64,000 bases of DNA, taken from the NCBI RefSeq assembly GCF_009557615.1, contig NZ_CP045652.1, forward strand, positions 992,001 to 1,056,000, in the 5' to 3' direction. The notes below the pieces were generated by a model. The model saw only the letters and a list, made by a program, of their open reading frames with translations, was not told the DNA's origin and made no database searches. Below, piece after piece: positions 49,986 through 59,731 of this stretch (its first letter is position 1; each line of letters starts with the position of its first letter). The DNA comes from Sphingobacteruim zhuxiongii (GTDB lineage Bacteria > Bacteroidota > Bacteroidia > Sphingobacteriales > Sphingobacteriaceae). The translations under genes were made by a program, and so were the position numbers.

Positions 49986-51551
49986 ATGAAATCATTTAAT
50001 TACGGAAAAGAGAAATTAACTAGTGCTGTTGCAATAGCGATAACGAAGGGAGAGATCAAGGGAGTTTTGGCCGAAGATAGTGTAGCTGCTATTAATCAAA
50101 GTGCGCAATACGTTCAAGAAATTGTAGATGCAGGTAAGGTGGTTTATGGGATTAATACTGGTTTTGGACCTTTGTGTACATCCTTAATTAGCGCTAGCGA
50201 TACAAAAAAGCTTCAAGAAAATATTCTTAAGAGTCACGCTGTCGGTGTTGGCGAACCGATTGAAATGGAACTTAGTAAGCTAATGTTAATTTTAAAGGTT
50301 CATGCCCTTGCGAAAGGGTTCTCGGGTATTCAGCTCAGTACGGTTGATCGCATTATTTGGCATATTGAGAACAATGTAATTCCAATTGTTCCAAAACAAG
50401 GCTCAGTTGGTGCTTCGGGTGATTTAGCACCATTATCGCATCTTTTCTTACCGCTTATAGGTTTAGGTAAAGTATGGTATAATGGCGAAATAAAGAATAC
50501 GCAAGAGGTTTTGGATTTATTCGATTTGAAAGGTATTCATCTTGCTGCAAAAGAAGGTTTAGCGTTAATCAACGGCACACAATTTATGGCTGCTCATGGA
50601 GTTAAGGCAGTTATTGAAATGAATCGATTGTTGAGTACAGCAGATTTAGTAGCGACTTTAATGATTGAGGGCTTAAACGGTTCGATCAAACCATTTTATA
50701 AAGAATTACATGAGTTGAGGCCTTACAAAGGGAATGTATTTGTCGCCTCTACAATCTATAATTTGCTGAAGGGTTCAACTATTTTGGAATCTCATAAGAA
50801 CTGCTCTCGAGTACAAGACCCGTATTCATTGCGTTGTATCCCTCAGGTTCATGGCGCTTCAAGGAATACTTGGTTGCATCTAAAAGAGATTATTGAAACG
50901 GAGATTAATTCTGTTACAGATAATCCGATTATTATTAATGGCGAATTGACCATTTCCGGAGGATCTTTTCATGGACAACCAATTGCTCTTCCATTAGACT
51001 ATGCGACCTTAGCTGTTTCGGAATTAGGTAATATTTCTGATCGTCGAGTATATCTATCCCTGGAAGGACAAACGAACGGCGTTCCAAAATTATTAATGAA
51101 ATCTACAGGATTGAATTCCGGTTTTATGATTCTTCAATATAGCACAGCGGCGATAGCCAGTGAAAATAAAGGACTCTGTTTTCCGGCGAGTGCTGATAGT
51201 ATTCCAACTTCTCTAGGACAAGAAGATCATGTTAGTATGGGGTCGATTTCAGGACGTAAACTACTACAGGTTTTAGATAATGTAGATAAGATTCTGAGTA
51301 TTGAATTACTTTGTGCCGCTCAGGCAAAAGACTATCATCAACCGTTGTTATCAACACCCATAATTGAAGCAATACATGGCCGCATACGTGAAATCATTCC
51401 GCATATCGAGGAAGATCAGCCAATGACGGACTTTTTAGATAAAGCTTTAGCTTTAGTTAAGTCTGGAGAATTAGTCGAATTGGCGCAAACTATTTCAAAG
51501 GAGAAAAGCGTTAATTATTTGGGTAATGGAGCCAATTTTTTTGAATGTTAA
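49986..51551 (+). CDS. hutH: Histidine ammonia-lyase
   Basis: 521 residues. The MIO cofactor forms from Ala143-Ser144-Gly145 in GSVGASGDLAPLSH, and YGINTGFG near 54-61 and SLRCIPQVHGASR are standard. It removes ammonia from histidine to give urocanate, step 1 of histidine breakdown, in the cytosol. First gene of hutHIUG-pirin; hutI starts within a few bases of its stop. Promoter and LysR site lie upstream. Confidence 0.96.
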   Translation: MKSFNYGKEKLTSAVAIAITKGEIKGVLAEDSVAAINQSAQYVQEIVDAGKVVYGINTGFGPLCTSLISASDTKKLQENILKSHAVGVGEPIEMELSKLMLILKVHALAKGFSGIQLSTVDRIIWHIENNVIPIVPKQGSVGASGDLAPLSHLFLPLIGLGKVWYNGEIKNTQEVLDLFDLKGIHLAAKEGLALINGTQFMAAHGVKAVIEMNRLLSTADLVATLMIEGLNGSIKPFYKELHELRPYKGNVFVASTIYNLLKGSTILESHKNCSRVQDPYSLRCIPQVHGASRNTWLHLKEIIETEINSVTDNPIIINGELTISGGSFHGQPIALPLDYATLAVSELGNISDRRVYLSLEGQTNGVPKLLMKSTGLNSGFMILQYSTAAIASENKGLCFPASADSIPTSLGQEDHVSMGSISGRKLLQVLDNVDKILSIELLCAAQAKDYHQPLLSTPIIEAIHGRIREIIPHIEEDQPMTDFLDKALALVKSGELVELAQTISKEKSVNYLGNGANFFEC

Positions 51552-51553
51552 TT

Positions 51554-52801
51554 ATGAAAAAACAAGGAAAATTAATAGGTCCGTTTAAACAGTTATTGAC
51601 CATGGCTAGTTTGCCTGATAAGGGCGCGCTACGCGACGATCAATTAGAAATACTCGTCGATGTTGGAATATGGACTCAGGATGGACAGATTCGCGAAATT
51701 GACGACTTTGAAACCTTAGCGTTGAAGTTAGGAGACAGTGTTGAACTGCATCGATTGGAAGGGGATTATATCGCCGTTCCGGGGTATATTGATTGTCATA
51801 CTCATATTGCATTCGCTGGTAATCGTGCGAATGATTTTGCTATGCGAAATGCAGGAAGTTCTTATTTAGAAATCGCAGAAGCTGGCGGGGGTATTTGGAA
51901 TACGGTTAAAAGTACACGTGAATGTTCACTAGAGGAGCTTAAAGAGTTAACGATAGAACGAGCGAATCAGCTTCTGAAGCAAGGTGTCACGACTATTGAA
52001 GTTAAGAGTGGTTATGGTCTTTCTGTTTCGGAGGAATTAAAGTCACTACGTGCAATTGCTGCTGCCGATCAAAATTGTCAAGCGGACTTAGTGAGTACCT
52101 GTTTGGCCGCTCATATGCTCCCTAAAGACTTTTCCGGAACTGCAGAGGAATATTTAACACATATGGTCAATGAATTATTCCCGATTCTAAAGTCTGAAGG
52201 TTTGTGCAATCGGATAGACATATTTATTGAGAAGACTGCTTTTACGGCTGACGAGGCGACAGAATATTTAATAAAGGCAAAAGCATTGGGCTTTGATATA
52301 ACTATTCATGCTGATCAATTTAGCAACTCAGGTTCTAAGGTTGCAGTTGAGCTGGCTGCTATATCATCCGATCATTTGGAAGCTTCTTCTGATCTTGAGA
52401 TAGCCATGTTGGCAAATTCGAATGTTGTTGCTGTAGCATTACCTGCGGCATCTCTTGGTCTAGGATGTCCATTTACTCCTGCGAGACGCTTATTGGATGC
52501 GGGAGCATCTTTGGCTATTGCGACTGACTGGAATCCAGGCTCTGCACCCATGGGTAAATTAATTGCGAGTGCTAGCATCTTAGCAAGCAAAGAAAAGTTG
52601 AGCAATGCAGAAATATTTGCAGCTGTTACTTTTCGTGCGGCGAATGCTTTAAATCTGAAGGATCGAGGGAAATTGCAAGTTGGTAAGGTTGCTGATTTTA
52701 ATATTTATAAAACGGATAATTATCAAAATATCACTTATCTCCAAGGATCCTTAGACCCCCGTTTTGTTTGGAAGCGCGGAGAATTGATGTTTACTAAATA
52801 G
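51554..52801 (+). CDS. hutI: Imidazolonepropionase
   Basis: 415 residues from ATG 51554 (MKKQGKLIGPFKQLLTM); ATG 51545 is an alternative that overlaps the hutH stop. Amidohydrolase motifs: GYIDCHTHIAFAGNRANDF (zinc His pair), VKSGYGLSVSEEL, STCLAAHMLPKDF, TIHADQFSNSG, and ATDWNPGSAPMG (metal Asp). It opens 4-imidazolone-5-propionate to N-formimidoyl-glutamate, step 3 of the pathway. It lies between hutH and hutU (6-bp gap), so the operon order differs from the reaction order. Confidence 0.95.
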   Translation: MKKQGKLIGPFKQLLTMASLPDKGALRDDQLEILVDVGIWTQDGQIREIDDFETLALKLGDSVELHRLEGDYIAVPGYIDCHTHIAFAGNRANDFAMRNAGSSYLEIAEAGGGIWNTVKSTRECSLEELKELTIERANQLLKQGVTTIEVKSGYGLSVSEELKSLRAIAAADQNCQADLVSTCLAAHMLPKDFSGTAEEYLTHMVNELFPILKSEGLCNRIDIFIEKTAFTADEATEYLIKAKALGFDITIHADQFSNSGSKVAVELAAISSDHLEASSDLEIAMLANSNVVAVALPAASLGLGCPFTPARRLLDAGASLAIATDWNPGSAPMGKLIASASILASKEKLSNAEIFAAVTFRAANALNLKDRGKLQVGKVADFNIYKTDNYQNITYLQGSLDPRFVWKRGELMFTK

Positions 52802-52807
52802 ATTTTC

Positions 52808-54826
52808 ATGACGGAACTTAACGATTTTCAAGAAGCATTGCTTCAAGGGATTCCAACAGAATTACCGCCGGCAGCTATATATGATAAAGCTGTCAGTCAC
52901 GCCCCTAAACGTAAGTCAGTACTTACATTAGCCGAGGAGAAGCTGGCAATTCGAAATGCCTTACGCTATTTCCCTCAGAAATGGCATGGGGTATTGGGTA
53001 AAGAATTTTTGGATGAATTACGGCAGTATGGTCGGATTTACATGTATAGATTTCGACCTACTTATAAAATGTTCGCACGCCCGATAAATGAATATCCAGC
53101 GAAATGCTTACAAGCGGCTTCAATCATGTTGATGATTCAGAATAACTTGGATCCTGATGTGGCGCAGCATCCATACGAGTTAATTACATATGGTGGGAAC
53201 GGTGCTGTGTTTCAAAACTGGGCACAATACCTGCTTACGATGAAGTTTTTGTCGATGATGTCCAACGACCAGACGCTTCATATATATAGTGGCCATCCCA
53301 TGGGATTATTTCCCTCTTCTCCGTTTGCACCACGGGTGGTTGTCACGAACGGTATGATGATTCCAAACTATTCTAAGCCTGATGATTTAGAACGATTTAA
53401 TGCGCTAGGCGTGACACAGTACGGTCAAATGACTGCCGGCTCCTATATGTACATTGGGCCACAAGGGATTGTTCATGGAACCACTATAACTGTGATTAAT
53501 GCATTTAGGAAACATCTACCAAGTCATGAAACCATTGCTGGTAAAGTATTTTTAACTTCCGGATTGGGGGGTATGAGTGGTGCACAGCCAAAAGCCGGAA
53601 ATATCGCTGGTTGTATCACCGTTTGCGCGGAAGTGAATCCCGTTGCAGCTCAAAAGCGATATGAGCAAGGCTGGGTTGATGTGCTAATCAGGGACATGGA
53701 GTCGCTGATTGATCGCGTTCGTACAGCTATTTCAAATCAAGAAGTCATTGCAATTGCCTATGTTGGGAATATCGTTGACGTTTGGGAGCAATTTGATCGT
53801 GAAGATATTAAGATTACGGTTGGATCAGATCAAACGTCTTTACATAATCCCTGGTCCGGAGGATATTATCCCGCTGGCCTTAGTTTCGAAGAATCGAATG
53901 ATTGGATTGCACACAAACCGAATGAGTTTAAGTTAATGGTTCAAGAATCATTGGTACGACATGCTGCTGCAATTAATAGACATGTTGCTAAGGGGACATA
54001 TTTTTTCGACTACGGGAATGCATTCCTACTAGAGTGTTCTAGGGCAGGTGCAGATGTCATGTCGGCAAATGGAATCGATTTTAAATATCCTTCTTACGTG
54101 CAGGATATACTCGGTCCTATGTGTTTTGACTACGGATTTGGACCTTTTCGTTGGGTTTGTACGTCTGGAAAGTCGAGTGATTTAGAAACGACTGATCAGA
54201 TAGCCCTAAAGGTTTTATCCGACATAAAAACCAGTTCTTCAGAAGAGATTTCTCTTCAAATGGAGGATAATATTAAATGGATTAAGGAGGCAAAACAAAA
54301 TAAATTAGTTGTTGGTTCGCAAGCAAGAATATTATATACCGACGCATTGGGCAGAATGAAGATTGCGATGGCATTTAATGAAGCCGTTCGCGATGGTAGA
54401 TTAACGGCTGAGGTAGTTTTAGGGCGAGACCATCATGATGTTTCTGGAACGGATTCGCCGTATCGAGAAACGAGCAATATTTATGATGGTTCTAGTTTTA
54501 CTGCAGACATGGCGATTCATAATGTAATCGGGGATAGCTTTCGTGGTGCAACTTGGGTTTCAATTCACAATGGTGGCGGTGTCGGTTGGGGTGAGGTAAT
54601 CAATGGAGGATTTGGTCTGTTACTAGATGGCACTGAAGCAACTGAAGATAAGATTCGTCAAATGCTTTTTTTTGATGTTAACAATGGCATAGCACGCCGA
54701 GCATGGGCGCGAAATAAAGAAGCGAAGAGCGCATTGGCTACCGAGTTAGCGAGAACACCAACTTTTAAAGTTACAGAATCGGTTTTGGTAGACGATAATT
54801 TGATCCAGCAACTCTTTAATGCATAA
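52808..54826 (+). CDS. hutU: Urocanate hydratase (long form)
   Basis: 672 residues, well over the roughly 555 of the common bacterial enzyme and like the long eukaryote/Bacteroidota form. Motifs include YGGNGAVFQNWAQYLLTM, GGMSGAQPKAG, the catalytic Cys region GPMCFDYGFGPFRWVCTSG, and HNGGGVGWGEVINGGFG near the C-terminus. It hydrates urocanate to 4-imidazolone-5-propionate (step 2) using tightly bound NAD+. Its stop overlaps the hutG start by 8 bp. Confidence 0.95.
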   Translation: MTELNDFQEALLQGIPTELPPAAIYDKAVSHAPKRKSVLTLAEEKLAIRNALRYFPQKWHGVLGKEFLDELRQYGRIYMYRFRPTYKMFARPINEYPAKCLQAASIMLMIQNNLDPDVAQHPYELITYGGNGAVFQNWAQYLLTMKFLSMMSNDQTLHIYSGHPMGLFPSSPFAPRVVVTNGMMIPNYSKPDDLERFNALGVTQYGQMTAGSYMYIGPQGIVHGTTITVINAFRKHLPSHETIAGKVFLTSGLGGMSGAQPKAGNIAGCITVCAEVNPVAAQKRYEQGWVDVLIRDMESLIDRVRTAISNQEVIAIAYVGNIVDVWEQFDREDIKITVGSDQTSLHNPWSGGYYPAGLSFEESNDWIAHKPNEFKLMVQESLVRHAAAINRHVAKGTYFFDYGNAFLLECSRAGADVMSANGIDFKYPSYVQDILGPMCFDYGFGPFRWVCTSGKSSDLETTDQIALKVLSDIKTSSSEEISLQMEDNIKWIKEAKQNKLVVGSQARILYTDALGRMKIAMAFNEAVRDGRLTAEVVLGRDHHDVSGTDSPYRETSNIYDGSSFTADMAIHNVIGDSFRGATWVSIHNGGGVGWGEVINGGFGLLLDGTEATEDKIRQMLFFDVNNGIARRAWARNKEAKSALATELARTPTFKVTESVLVDDNLIQQLFNA

Positions 54827-55799
54827 GATGAATAGTGCTAATTTGATTAATTATAGACCTGGCGATCCAACAATATGGAACGGAAGGGTAGATGGAACTA
54901 CACCTGATTTATTTCGATGGCATCAAGTTGTTTCGATGATAGATCTGCGCGATGATCAATCCCTTGATGGAGCATTCGTATTGCTTGGTTTTTGTTGTGA
55001 TGAGGGAGTTCGTCGTAATCTAGGTCGAATAGGTGCAAAACGAGGCCCTGAAGCGCTTCGAAAAGTATTGGCTGGGCTTCCAGTTCATTTTGATTCTTCA
55101 GTCCGTCTGCTTGATGCTGGAGATGTTATATGCGAGGGTGAGTTTTTGGAGGAGTGTCAAGCTAGTCTTACTATTGCGGTTAATAAAATTATAAGATCAG
55201 GTGGATTTCCAATTCTATTAGGTGGCGGTCATGAAATAACCTTTCCTCATTTTTTGGGTATTCAACAAGCAACTGGTCAATCGGTTGGAATTATAAATCT
55301 CGACGCCCATTTAGATATTCGACCATTAGTGGAGGGGAAAGGTAATTCGGGTACTGGTTTTTATCAAATAGCTGAATATTGTGAGGGAAAGGAAATCGAT
55401 TTTAAATATCTAGCAATTGGCATTCAAGATATTTCCAACACAAAGGCGCTATTTAATTTTGCCCATTCCAAATCTGTGCAAATCTTCCATGTCAAGGAAC
55501 TCCATGAGCAACGGATTGGGAAAATTATCGATGAGATAATCGCATTTGGGAGATCCGTTGACTCGGTGTATTTGACGGTTGATTTAGACGTTTTCTCCGC
55601 TGCCTATGCGCCAGGAGTGTCTGCTCCAGCATATCGCGGAATTGTTCCAGATATCAACTTTGATCTGTTGTTCAGTACGATTCTTGAGTTGCCAAATCTT
55701 CGTTCTGTTGATGTCGCTGAGCTTAATCCTGCTTTCGATATTGACAATAGGACAGCAAAACTGGCAGCTGATTTACTATTTAAAGTATTGCAAAAATAG
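54819..55799 (+). CDS. hutG: Formimidoylglutamase (arginase family)
   Basis: 326 residues of the ureohydrolase family with manganese motifs LGGGHEI, NLDAHLDIRP and LTVDLDVFSAAYAPGVSAP. It cleaves N-formimidoyl-L-glutamate to glutamate and formamide, the last step of this hut route, so no formiminotransferase is needed here. Start ATG 54819 overlaps hutU by 8 bp; ATG 54828 (MNSANL) is also possible. Genes hutH to hutG cover the complete four-step path. Confidence 0.92.
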   Translation: MHKMNSANLINYRPGDPTIWNGRVDGTTPDLFRWHQVVSMIDLRDDQSLDGAFVLLGFCCDEGVRRNLGRIGAKRGPEALRKVLAGLPVHFDSSVRLLDAGDVICEGEFLEECQASLTIAVNKIIRSGGFPILLGGGHEITFPHFLGIQQATGQSVGIINLDAHLDIRPLVEGKGNSGTGFYQIAEYCEGKEIDFKYLAIGIQDISNTKALFNFAHSKSVQIFHVKELHEQRIGKIIDEIIAFGRSVDSVYLTVDLDVFSAAYAPGVSAPAYRGIVPDINFDLLFSTILELPNLRSVDVAELNPAFDIDNRTAKLAADLLFKVLQK

Positions 55800-55846
55800 T
55801 TCGATAATGGGTATCTTTAATTCTAAATCACATTAAAGAGAGAAAC

Positions 55847-56725
55847 ATGTCAAATATTGATTTTATTCGCGAAGAAACAGCTGCTGATATCGGCAACTTT
55901 CTAGTTGGTCGTTTATTACCCTTTCGACAGAAACGCTCAATTGGACCCTTTGTATTTATTGATCATATGGGGCCAGCATGTCTTGCAGACCATGAGAATT
56001 TAGATGTCGGCCCACATCCTCATATTGGCTTGTCGACGCTGACATATTTGTTTGAAGGTTCTATATTTCATCGAGATAGTTTAGGTACTGCCATGGAGAT
56101 AAAACCTGGCGCAGTAAACTGGATGACTGCGGGAAGGGGAGTTGTTCACTCAGAACGTACACCTGAATACCTTAGACAAAAGGATAAATTTCTACATGGA
56201 TTACAGATTTGGGTTGCACTTCCAAAAGAACTAGAATTCCAAGAGCCAGAATTTCATCATGTTGAAGCGGAAGCCATTCCCTCTTGGGAGGAGAATTCTG
56301 TGGCTTACAAATTAATTGCTGGAGAAGCATTCGGTAAGAAATCACCAGTCCCCGTGCACAGTAAATTGTACATGATAGAAATTAAAGCTAAAGAGGATAA
56401 TATTATTGATATACGTGGCGAGTTGTATGGTGAAAGTGGCTTATACATTCTGGAGGGAGAGATTTCGAGCAATGGCTCTACGTATGGTCCAAAGCAAATT
56501 CTGATAACTAAGGATGCTCATCTTTGCTCATTTGAGATGAAAGGAGGAACTACCGTTTATATTTTTGGAGGAGAGCCTTTCCCTGAGGAGCGTTTTATTT
56601 ATTGGAATTTTGTAGCTACAAGCCGAGAGATTATTGAGGATGCGAAATTGAAATGGATAAATCATGAATTTCCAAAAGTTCCAGGAGATGATGGATATGT
56701 TCCTCTACCAACGCCAAAAATTTAA
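55847..56725 (+). CDS. Pirin-family protein
   Basis: A 292-residue bicupin. Metal-binding residues are in GPHPHIGLSTLTYLFEG (about 59-75) and RGVVHSERTPE (about 102-112), and pirin signatures FVFIDHMGP and LPFRQKR are at the N-terminus. Bacterial pirins are quercetin-dioxygenase-like or regulate other enzymes; no role in histidine use is known to me. It follows hutG by 47 bp before a terminator and is likely in the hut transcript. Confidence 0.88.
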   Translation: MSNIDFIREETAADIGNFLVGRLLPFRQKRSIGPFVFIDHMGPACLADHENLDVGPHPHIGLSTLTYLFEGSIFHRDSLGTAMEIKPGAVNWMTAGRGVVHSERTPEYLRQKDKFLHGLQIWVALPKELEFQEPEFHHVEAEAIPSWEENSVAYKLIAGEAFGKKSPVPVHSKLYMIEIKAKEDNIIDIRGELYGESGLYILEGEISSNGSTYGPKQILITKDAHLCSFEMKGGTTVYIFGGEPFPEERFIYWNFVATSREIIEDAKLKWINHEFPKVPGDDGYVPLPTPKI

Positions 56726-56730
56726 AATAT

Positions 56731-56765
56731 AAAAGAGGGATCACCATTTGGCAATCCCTCTTTTT
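56731..56765. terminator. Terminator of the hut operon
   Basis: AAAAGAGGGAT (56731-56741) pairs with ATCCCTCTTTTT (56754-56765) around a 12-nt loop. A/T arms serve both directions, matching the convergent sulfurtransferase gene (stop at 56780). Confidence 0.88.
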
Positions 56766-56779
56766 AATTATATTGATAT

Positions 56780-57619
56780 TTAAATATCTTGATCGACTAT
56801 AGATGTCGGATCAGATCCCCACTCTGACCATGAACCGTCATATACTCGCAAATTGCTAAAACCTAACTCATAGGCTCCTAATGCTAGTATCGATGCTGTA
56901 ATTCCCGAGCCACAGGTAAATATATTCTGGCCAACTGTTGATGTTTTATTAGCATATATTGACTTTAAACTTTCTTCAGGTTGGAAGTATATACCATTTA
57001 GGACTTGATCGAATGGTATGTTTTTCGATCCAGGAATATGACCTGATTTTAGTCCTATTCTAGGTTCAGGTGCAGTTCCCGCAAACCGACCTGCACTTCG
57101 AGCATCAGTAATATGAATATCGTTCTTGCCGATAAGTGTTTTCAATTCGTTGATTTCAACTATCCATTGTGTTCTTGGATGCGATTCAAAGTTCCCAACT
57201 TTTGCAACGTCTATATAGCTATTCGTTATTCCTAATCCTTCTAACTTCCAAGCGGGTAAACCTCCATTTATAACGTATACATCATCTACGCCCATATATT
57301 TAAACATCCACCAAGCTCTAGGGCTAGAGTACACGCCCCAACGATCGTACAATAGGATCGTAGAATCCTTGTCAATTCCTAACTTTCTAGCTTCTGTTTC
57401 AAATGTTGAAGAATCGATCATCGTATGTGGTAGCGCAATTCTTTTGTCAGAAAATTTGCTTTCAATATCGAGGAATAGGGAATCTGGTATTAGTTCTAAA
57501 TTGTTATTATCTAGATTCTGACCTACTTTATCAATACTGGCGTCAAGGATCACCACTTTCTTGGCTTTATCTTCTATGATTTCTTTCGCGCGTTTTACAG
57601 AAATTAATGCGTTGCTCAT
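56780..57619 (-). CDS. Two-domain sulfurtransferase (thiosulfate or 3-mercaptopyruvate type)
   Basis: 279 residues with two rhodanese domains. The active-site loop CGSGITAS begins at Cys236; CGSGxT loops are typical of 3-mercaptopyruvate sulfurtransferase (SseA), while CRxGxx is typical of thiosulfate enzymes. LYDRWGVYSSPRAWWMFKYMG and VYDGSWSEWG fit the family. It moves sulfane sulfur to cyanide or thiols in the cytosol. Single gene lying between hut and rpsA with terminators on both sides. Confidence 0.87.
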   Translation of the reverse strand: MSNALISVKRAKEIIEDKAKKVVILDASIDKVGQNLDNNNLELIPDSLFLDIESKFSDKRIALPHTMIDSSTFETEARKLGIDKDSTILLYDRWGVYSSPRAWWMFKYMGVDDVYVINGGLPAWKLEGLGITNSYIDVAKVGNFESHPRTQWIVEINELKTLIGKNDIHITDARSAGRFAGTAPEPRIGLKSGHIPGSKNIPFDQVLNGIYFQPEESLKSIYANKTSTVGQNIFTCGSGITASILALGAYELGFSNLRVYDGSWSEWGSDPTSIVDQDI

Positions 57620-57650
57620 AAGGAATGTATTTACACGAATTTAGTCATTA

Positions 57651-57685
57651 AAAACAAAAAAGCCCGATCTATTAGATCGGGCTTT
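57651..57685 (-). terminator. Terminator of rpsA
   Basis: Read on the minus strand, AAAGCCCGATCT (57685-57674) pairs with AGATCGGGCTTT (57670-57659), loop AAT. It is followed by a U-rich tail, interrupted by one G at 57655, so it ends rpsA transcription before the sulfurtransferase gene. Confidence 0.85.
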
Positions 57686-57708
57686 AGAAGTTATTTTGAA
57701 AAATCTAA

Positions 57709-59643
57709 TTATTTAGATTTTTTTTCATTGTCTTCCATTTGCTCTTTTAATTGAGCTAAAACGTCAAGATCACCTAATGTTGATTTTTCAACATTATCTT
57801 TCACTTTTCTTACTGCAGATGATGCAGCTTTAGCTTCTTTTTTACGAGCGTTGAACTCCTCAATACGAGCTTCAGCTTTAGCATCTTCCCAAATACGTGA
57901 GTGAGAGATAACTAAACGTTTGTTTTCTTTGTTGAATTCAATGATTTTGAATTCAGCAACTTCGTCAACTTTCAATGAAGAACCGTCTTCTTTTACAGAG
58001 TGTTTGTTAGGGCAGAAGCCTTCAACACCGTATTGTAAAGCTACGATATCACCTTTATCACCAACTTTGATAACTGTACCTTCATGAACTGATCCTTCAG
58101 TGAAGATAGTTTCGAAAGTATCCCAAGGGTTTTCTTCTAATTGTTTGTGACCTAAAGAAAGCTTACGGTTGTCTTCATCTAATTCTAAAACCACTACGTC
58201 TAAACGCTCACCAACTTTAGTGAATTCGTTAGGGTGGTTAACTTTCTTAGACCAAGAAAGGTCAGAGATGTGAATTAAACCATCGATTCCGTCTTCTAGC
58301 TCTACGAATACACCGAAGTTAGTCATGTTCTTAACAACCGCTGATTGTTTAGAACCTACTGGATAACGTTCAGTGATGTTTTGCCATGGATCTGGAGTCA
58401 ATTGTTTGATACCTAAGCTCATTTTACGCTCTTCACGATCTAATGTTAAGATCACAGCTTCGATTTCATCACTTACTTTCAAGAATTCTTGAGGAGAACG
58501 TAAGTTTTGAGACCAAGACATTTCAGATACGTGGATTAATCCTTCAACACCAGGAATGATTTCTAAGAAAGCACCGTAATCAGCAACTGTTACGATTTTA
58601 CCTTTAACTTTAGAACCGATTTCTAACGCTGTATCTAGAGATTCCCAAGGGTGCTCTGATAATTGTTTTAAGCCTAATGCGATACGTTTTTTCTCGTCAT
58701 CGAAATCTAACACTACTACGTTAATAGTTTGATCTAATGCCAATACTTCTTTTGGATGCTCGATACGGCCCCAAGAAATATCAGTAATGTGAAGTAAACC
58801 ATCAACACCACCTAAATCGATGAACACACCGAAGTCAGTGATATTTTTAACAGTACCTTCTAATACTTGACCTTTTTCTAGTTTCGCTACGATTTCAGAT
58901 TTTTGGTTTTCTAAATCGTCTTCGATCAATACTTTGTGAGAAACGACAACGTTTTTGAACTCATGGTTGATTTTCACAACTTTGAATTCCATTGTTTTAC
59001 CAACATATACGTCGTAATCACGAATAGGTTTGATGTCGATTTGAGAACCTGGTAAGAAAGCTTCAACACCTTTAATATCAACGATTAAACCACCTTTAGT
59101 ACGTGATTTAACAAAACCATCGATAATTGCATCGTTTTCCAATGCATTGTTGATTTCTTCCCAAGATTTTTGTGTTTTAGCACGTTTGCGTGATAATACT
59201 AATTGTCCGTTTGCATCCTCTTGCGATTCAACAAATACGTCAACCGTATCACCAACTTTTAAGTCAGGTAAGTCACGGAACTCAGATAATGCTACAAGAC
59301 CGTCTGATTTGAAACCGATGTTTAAAACAACATCTTTGTTATTGATAGATACCACGATACCTTCAATAATTTCGCCTTGATTGATTTGGTTAAATGTTCC
59401 AGCATATTGCTCTTCTAATTTAACACGCTCAGCATCGCTGTAATTACCGAATGCTTTTTCATCAAGATCCCAGTCGAAGTCTCCAGTTGGAGTACTCCAA
59501 GTGTTCGATTTAATCTCATCGATTAAATTTGAATCTGCTTCAGACTCAATCTTTTCAGTGTCTTTCACAACTTTTGTGTCAGCACCTTGTAGCTCTGCGT
59601 TTTTCGCCGCTAACTCTTTTTCTGCTTCTTGTTTTTTTGCCAT
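57709..59643 (-). CDS. rpsA: 30S ribosomal protein S1
   Basis: 644 residues with six S1/OB-fold repeats (for example VLEGTVKNITDFGVFIDLGG, KGKIVTVADYGAFLEI, SAVVKNMTNFGVFVELEDG), the C-terminal one in GSVHEGTVIKVGDKGDIV, then a lysine-rich tail. It binds mRNA upstream of the start codon and aids translation start on the 30S subunit. It is larger than E. coli S1 (557 aa) because of N- and C-terminal extensions. A strong promoter and an AGGAGA RBS at 59655-59660 precede it. Confidence 0.96.
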   Translation of the reverse strand: MAKKQEAEKELAAKNAELQGADTKVVKDTEKIESEADSNLIDEIKSNTWSTPTGDFDWDLDEKAFGNYSDAERVKLEEQYAGTFNQINQGEIIEGIVVSINNKDVVLNIGFKSDGLVALSEFRDLPDLKVGDTVDVFVESQEDANGQLVLSRKRAKTQKSWEEINNALENDAIIDGFVKSRTKGGLIVDIKGVEAFLPGSQIDIKPIRDYDVYVGKTMEFKVVKINHEFKNVVVSHKVLIEDDLENQKSEIVAKLEKGQVLEGTVKNITDFGVFIDLGGVDGLLHITDISWGRIEHPKEVLALDQTINVVVLDFDDEKKRIALGLKQLSEHPWESLDTALEIGSKVKGKIVTVADYGAFLEIIPGVEGLIHVSEMSWSQNLRSPQEFLKVSDEIEAVILTLDREERKMSLGIKQLTPDPWQNITERYPVGSKQSAVVKNMTNFGVFVELEDGIDGLIHISDLSWSKKVNHPNEFTKVGERLDVVVLELDEDNRKLSLGHKQLEENPWDTFETIFTEGSVHEGTVIKVGDKGDIVALQYGVEGFCPNKHSVKEDGSSLKVDEVAEFKIIEFNKENKRLVISHSRIWEDAKAEARIEEFNARKKEAKAASSAVRKVKDNVEKSTLGDLDVLAQLKEQMEDNEKKSK

Positions 59644-59681
59644 TAATTAATTATCTCCTTTTCCCCACGATGTAGGGACTG

Positions 59682-59710
59682 CAAAGATACGAAAAACTTT
59701 TATTTACAAG
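59682..59710 (-). promoter_or_regulatory. Promoter of rpsA
   Basis: The minus strand has the perfect -7 element TATCTTTG (59682-59689) with CTTG (59707-59710) upstream, its TTG 17 bp from the -7. The leader of about 30 nt has a short TCCC/GGGGA pairing before the RBS. This fits a high-expression ribosomal gene. Confidence 0.65.
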
Positions 59711-59731
59711 AGATTAGAAGAAAAAAAATAT

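Noticed and set aside
59147..59380. Plus-strand reading frame of 77 codons antisense to rpsA
   Set aside because: Antisense to conserved S1 repeats, with no support as a gene.
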